DNA of 64,000 nt, taken from assembly GCA_018873245.2 (NCBI GenBank), contig JAEMBT020000006.1:4125855-4189854 (forward strand), in the 5' to 3' direction. The notes below the pieces were generated by a model. It did not search any database. It had not been told where the DNA came from and saw only the letters and a program-made list of their open reading frames with translations. The position numbers and the translations under genes were made by a program. Numbering within the stretch: the first letter of the stretch is position 1; each line of letters opens with the position of its first letter. The DNA is from Archegozetes longisetosus (Eukaryota; Arthropoda; Arachnida; Sarcoptiformes; Trhypochthoniidae). Below, in pieces: positions 61,265 to 64,000 of this stretch.

Positions 61265-61715
61265 TTAGGGGTAAAATTTGCTAAAATTATATAAAGAAGT
61301 CAAAAATTGAACATAGAATTTTGACCATTTAATATTACATTCTATTAAATATTCTTTAAATTTTTTACTATTAATTGAACATAATTCTTGAATTTTATAA
61401 AGACATTCTCCAGCTTGAATCGCGTATTTTAATGTTTGTTTTTGATGAAATTCCAACTCGTTGCAAATTGAAACAATGACTCCTTTTCCTTGAGCTAAAT
61501 TTTCAAAATTAATATTGTTCATAGGTTTACTCTCGTTTCCAATAGAAATACTGCTTTTCATTAATCTTATTAAATCAGTTGAATCATTTTTCTTTTATTT
61601 TAACTTTCGTTTTAATGGATAATGAGTTTCTTCTGTAATTTCTCTCGTAATTTCTTCATCACTAGAATTAATTTCACCAATAACTTCATCAGCGGTATCA
61701 GATATTGAATCTTTC
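61265..61715 (-). pseudogene. Possible DUF3102-like protein with an in-frame stop
   Basis: After an acceptor-like TTTTTATTTTTACAG the frame reads KDSISDTADEVIGEINSSDE and reaches PLKRKLK, then TAA at 61595-61597. The same frame then continues KKNDSTDLIRLMKSS to a stop at 61265. The last part (HQKQTLKYAIQAGECLYKIQ, FKEYLIE, SKFYVQFL) has the spacing of phage/plasmid DUF3102 proteins (A..AG..L...K....F..WL). The match is weak and by eye. A Lys/Arg cluster around the stop could have been a nuclear signal. Likely partner segment: 61760-61924 upstream. Could also be an unknown arthropod repeat protein. Confidence 0.4.
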
Positions 61716-61759
61716 CTGTAAAAATAAAAAAAGGAATATCAAACTATCTTATCAGTAAC

Positions 61760-61924
61760 TTATTTTGGCTTTAAATTTTTAAAGTATATTAAGTAGAATT
61801 CATTAATTTTTTCACTCCAATAACTTCTGCTTTTAGGTATTGCAGTCAGCAATTTCTTATGTAATTCTACCATATCTTCCCAAATATTATTAGGTAACTC
61901 TACAGTTAGTTCATCTAAAAACAT
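61760..61924 (-). pseudogene. Short reading frame upstream of the DUF3102-like segment
   Basis: ATG at 61924-61922, 54 codons: MFLDELTVELPNNIWEDMVE, then LHKKLLTAIPKSRSYWSEKI, ending TAA at 61760-61762. The next segment on the same strand starts 44 bp later after a splice-acceptor-like sequence. No donor occurs before the stop, so either these are two genes or the stop is a mutation. The protein looks helical and charged. Not recognised. Confidence 0.35.
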
Positions 61925-62090
61925 TTAAATTGAAAAATGAATTAATAAGGGAATAACACATCTTCATAGTCCATAATAGATAATAAAGAAGCCATTTTAA
62001 TATGTTTTAATCAAATAGAATGTGCTTTAGCAGGGAATTAAGTTATAACTTACTTTTAATATAAACCTTCTTTTATTAATACAAATATAA

Positions 62091-63242
62091 AGTCAACTCA
62101 AATCAAATCTTTCTCGGAAAAATCCTTATAACTTTTGATATTCTAGTCCGATTTGAAAAATTTCTAAACTATCTTGTTCCATGAAAACGCTAATTTCTAA
62201 AAATATCAAAGAATCACGGAAAATTCAAAAAGGTAATTGCACAAACTCATTTCAAAATAGGACATCAAATTTCCAATAGAGAACATATGAAAGTTTAGAA
62301 AACAGATTTTATTCAAATATTCAACTATTCAAAAAGTTCAACCTGACAATTGTACAGAGTCAACTTAAAAAATTATTGAGTTTTGACAAAATTTCAAAGA
62401 GATTCTCTAATTTCGATTATCAAAAATGAATACAATATTGAACGATATTTTTGTCAACTATATTGAAGCGTTTTATTCAAATTTGTTTACATTTAATTGA
62501 TTTCATTTGAATTGAACTGATTTCAAAAATAGCTTTACGACTGATCCTACCTGTTTTGAGTCTTCTTGGCATTTTATCCTCTCGCCCATGAGACATTGGT
62601 GAACAGCTCTTCATCATCGATACGACACCACTCTCTAAATGTCGGTACACTTATCCCTTAAAATTTATTCAACAAAGTTCTATTATCAAGATTAAGTTTC
62701 TTACCAACACTATCCTAAATCGCTGATTTTGGCGTTCCTTTTGCTCTCAATTTAATGAATTATCGAGATTTCAACTCTCGTTCTTCAGTTGTGAAAACTA
62801 TTTTTGAAATAAATTCAATTCAAATGAAATCAAATAAATGTAAACAAATTTGAATAAAACGCTTCAATAGAGTTGACAAAAATAACGTTCAATATTGTAT
62901 TCATTTTTGATAATCGAAATTCGAGAATCTCTTTGAAATTTTGTCTAAACTCAAGCAAGTTTTTAAGTTGACTCTGTACAATTGTCAGGTTGAACTTTTT
63001 AAATAGTTGAATATTTGAATAAAATCTGTTTTCTAAACTTTCATATGTTCTCTATTGGAAATTTGATGTCCTATTTTGAAATGAGTTTATGCAATTACCT
63101 TTTTGAATTTTCCGTGATTCTTTGATATTTTTAGAAATTAGCATTTTCATGAAACAAAATAGTTTTGAAATTTTTCAAATCGGACAAGAATATCAAAAGT
63201 TATAAGGATTTTTCCGAGAAAGATTTGATTTGAGTTCACTGT
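62091..63242. repeat. Giant near-perfect inverted repeat (about 445-bp arms)
   Basis: The left arm 62091-62533 and the right arm about 62795-63242 are reverse complements at roughly 95% identity by eye. Each includes TCAAATCAAATCTTTCTCGG, ATCAAATTTCCAATAGAGAA and TGACAATTGTACAGAGTCAA. The spacer (62534-62794) is GC-richer; its minus strand reads ISVPTFREWCRIDDEELFTN, but with several stops. Such arms could be long TIRs of a young transposon or a hairpin RNA source. The outer junctions show no target duplication that I can identify. Confidence 0.88.
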
Positions 63243-63249
63243 ATATAAC

Positions 63250-64000
63250 GATACAATAATAGTTATTCACTATTACTTTTCTTACATACCATACAGTACA
63301 AAGTAAGAGAGTATTCCTACATACTTTACAGTACGAAATAAGAAATAAGACTGTTCTTAATAAGAAATCACCTTTGCTTTAATACTTTTTTGATGTCCTA
63401 AACTTACTATATTTAGCTCAATGGAAAAAATTACTTTTACATCAAAATACTTGCAATTTAGATAAATAATACATAGTCAATTGGAAATTTACCTGTACTG
63501 TAACTAAAAACTTAGGACACCTAAAAGATGTAACTACAATTTTTACAATTACTTTATTTTTATCATATCAAAAATAGATTAATATCTTACTCTTAAAACG
63601 AAGAAAACAAACTAAGTAAGCATAAAACCTAAATTATATTTTTATATTTCACAATATTTTTATGACCTTCCTATTGATACAATTCATGACTAAAGATAAG
63701 CTCTTATTACATGTTATGTGAGAATAACAAGTAAATCGTAAGCTCTTGTGGTTTTTTACTTGAATAAACTAAACTGTAAATATGTTAATGATAGACTTAA
63801 AAACTACCTATACTAAATAATTTGATCAGCGTATAGCAGATAGCAGACCACCACAAATAAACTGATAACTATTGTACCTTAGCATAAGATTCTGAGCTAT
63901 TATTGTTAATTTATAGTCCTCAGATTCAGCAGATGTTTCAGCTCTGTAAATCGAAAATAAAATTTGCTTATGTGAGTTACAAGCAATATATTTTGGCTGA
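63250..64000. other. No gene seen
   Basis: AT-rich sequence. A two-unit local repeat (TACATACCATACAGTAC... and TACATACTTTACAGTAC...) lies at 63284-63350. The right edge may run into further sequence not visible here. Confidence 0.45.

Noticed and set aside
1..64000. Transfer RNA, ribosomal RNA or CRISPR array
   Set aside because: No A/B-box pair with a cloverleaf, no rRNA-like conserved blocks and no regular repeat-spacer pattern were found by eye.
1..64000. Bacterial contig or prophage as the source of the phage-like fragments
   Set aside because: Introns, AATAAA signals, TA-flanked mariner/Tc1 elements and arthropod-type genes run through the window; there are no operons or ribosome binding sites.

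Overview
This is AT-rich eukaryotic DNA, roughly 70% A+T, with introns, GT-AG splice sites, AATAAA signals and many small DNA transposons. The best-supported genes point to an arthropod. They are a trissin-type neuropeptide receptor, a fused PAICS purine enzyme, and a secreted cuticle-like protein with an intron just after the start codon. The EIRPVIEEV-type repeats of that protein, and a C-type lectin joined to a tail-fibre-like domain, suggest a mite or other chelicerate. That last step is inference from memory of these families. The window begins with a HindIII site (AAGCTT), so it could be the end of a cloned insert.

Layout. 1-9.8 kb is mostly non-genic and holds a hAT element with a perfect 8-bp target duplication plus degenerate terminal-inverted-repeat (TIR) pairs. 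9.87-15.39 kb (+) is the four-exon receptor, with small transposons in introns 1 and 2. 16.7-22.2 kb is a transposon-dense tract. It has a heat-shock-element-like array, a mariner copy nested inside a hAT-like element, a foldback element built on TTCGGCGAA repeats, a second mariner copy and a near-perfect 47-bp-arm hairpin. 23.28-26.04 kb (-) is PAICS in at least eight exons, with its first exon not found and an extra base in an A-run of the first visible exon. 26-44.8 kb has no convincing gene; it holds a third mariner copy, a 0.94-kb inverted-repeat element, a (GA)31 tract and old dispersed repeats. 44.9-46.22 kb (-) is the cuticle-like gene with TATA box and microexon. 50.9-52.6 kb holds a second hAT element with perfect 8-bp duplication and a Tc1-derived miniature element whose sister copy lies in receptor intron 1.

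54.9-57.3 kb is a diverged repeat cluster interrupted by a TIR element, with an empty paralogous copy beside it. 57.6-63.2 kb is the most unusual stretch. It contains broken plus-strand reading frames (membrane-like and coiled-coil), a minus-strand lectin/tail-fibre-like pseudogene, a minus-strand frame weakly like phage DUF3102 proteins, and a 1.15-kb near-perfect inverted repeat. All of these frames are disrupted, which suggests a decayed mobile or horizontally acquired cargo region, although that origin is not proven.

The live genes do not form a common pathway. They are independent: peptide signalling, de novo purine synthesis and extracellular matrix.
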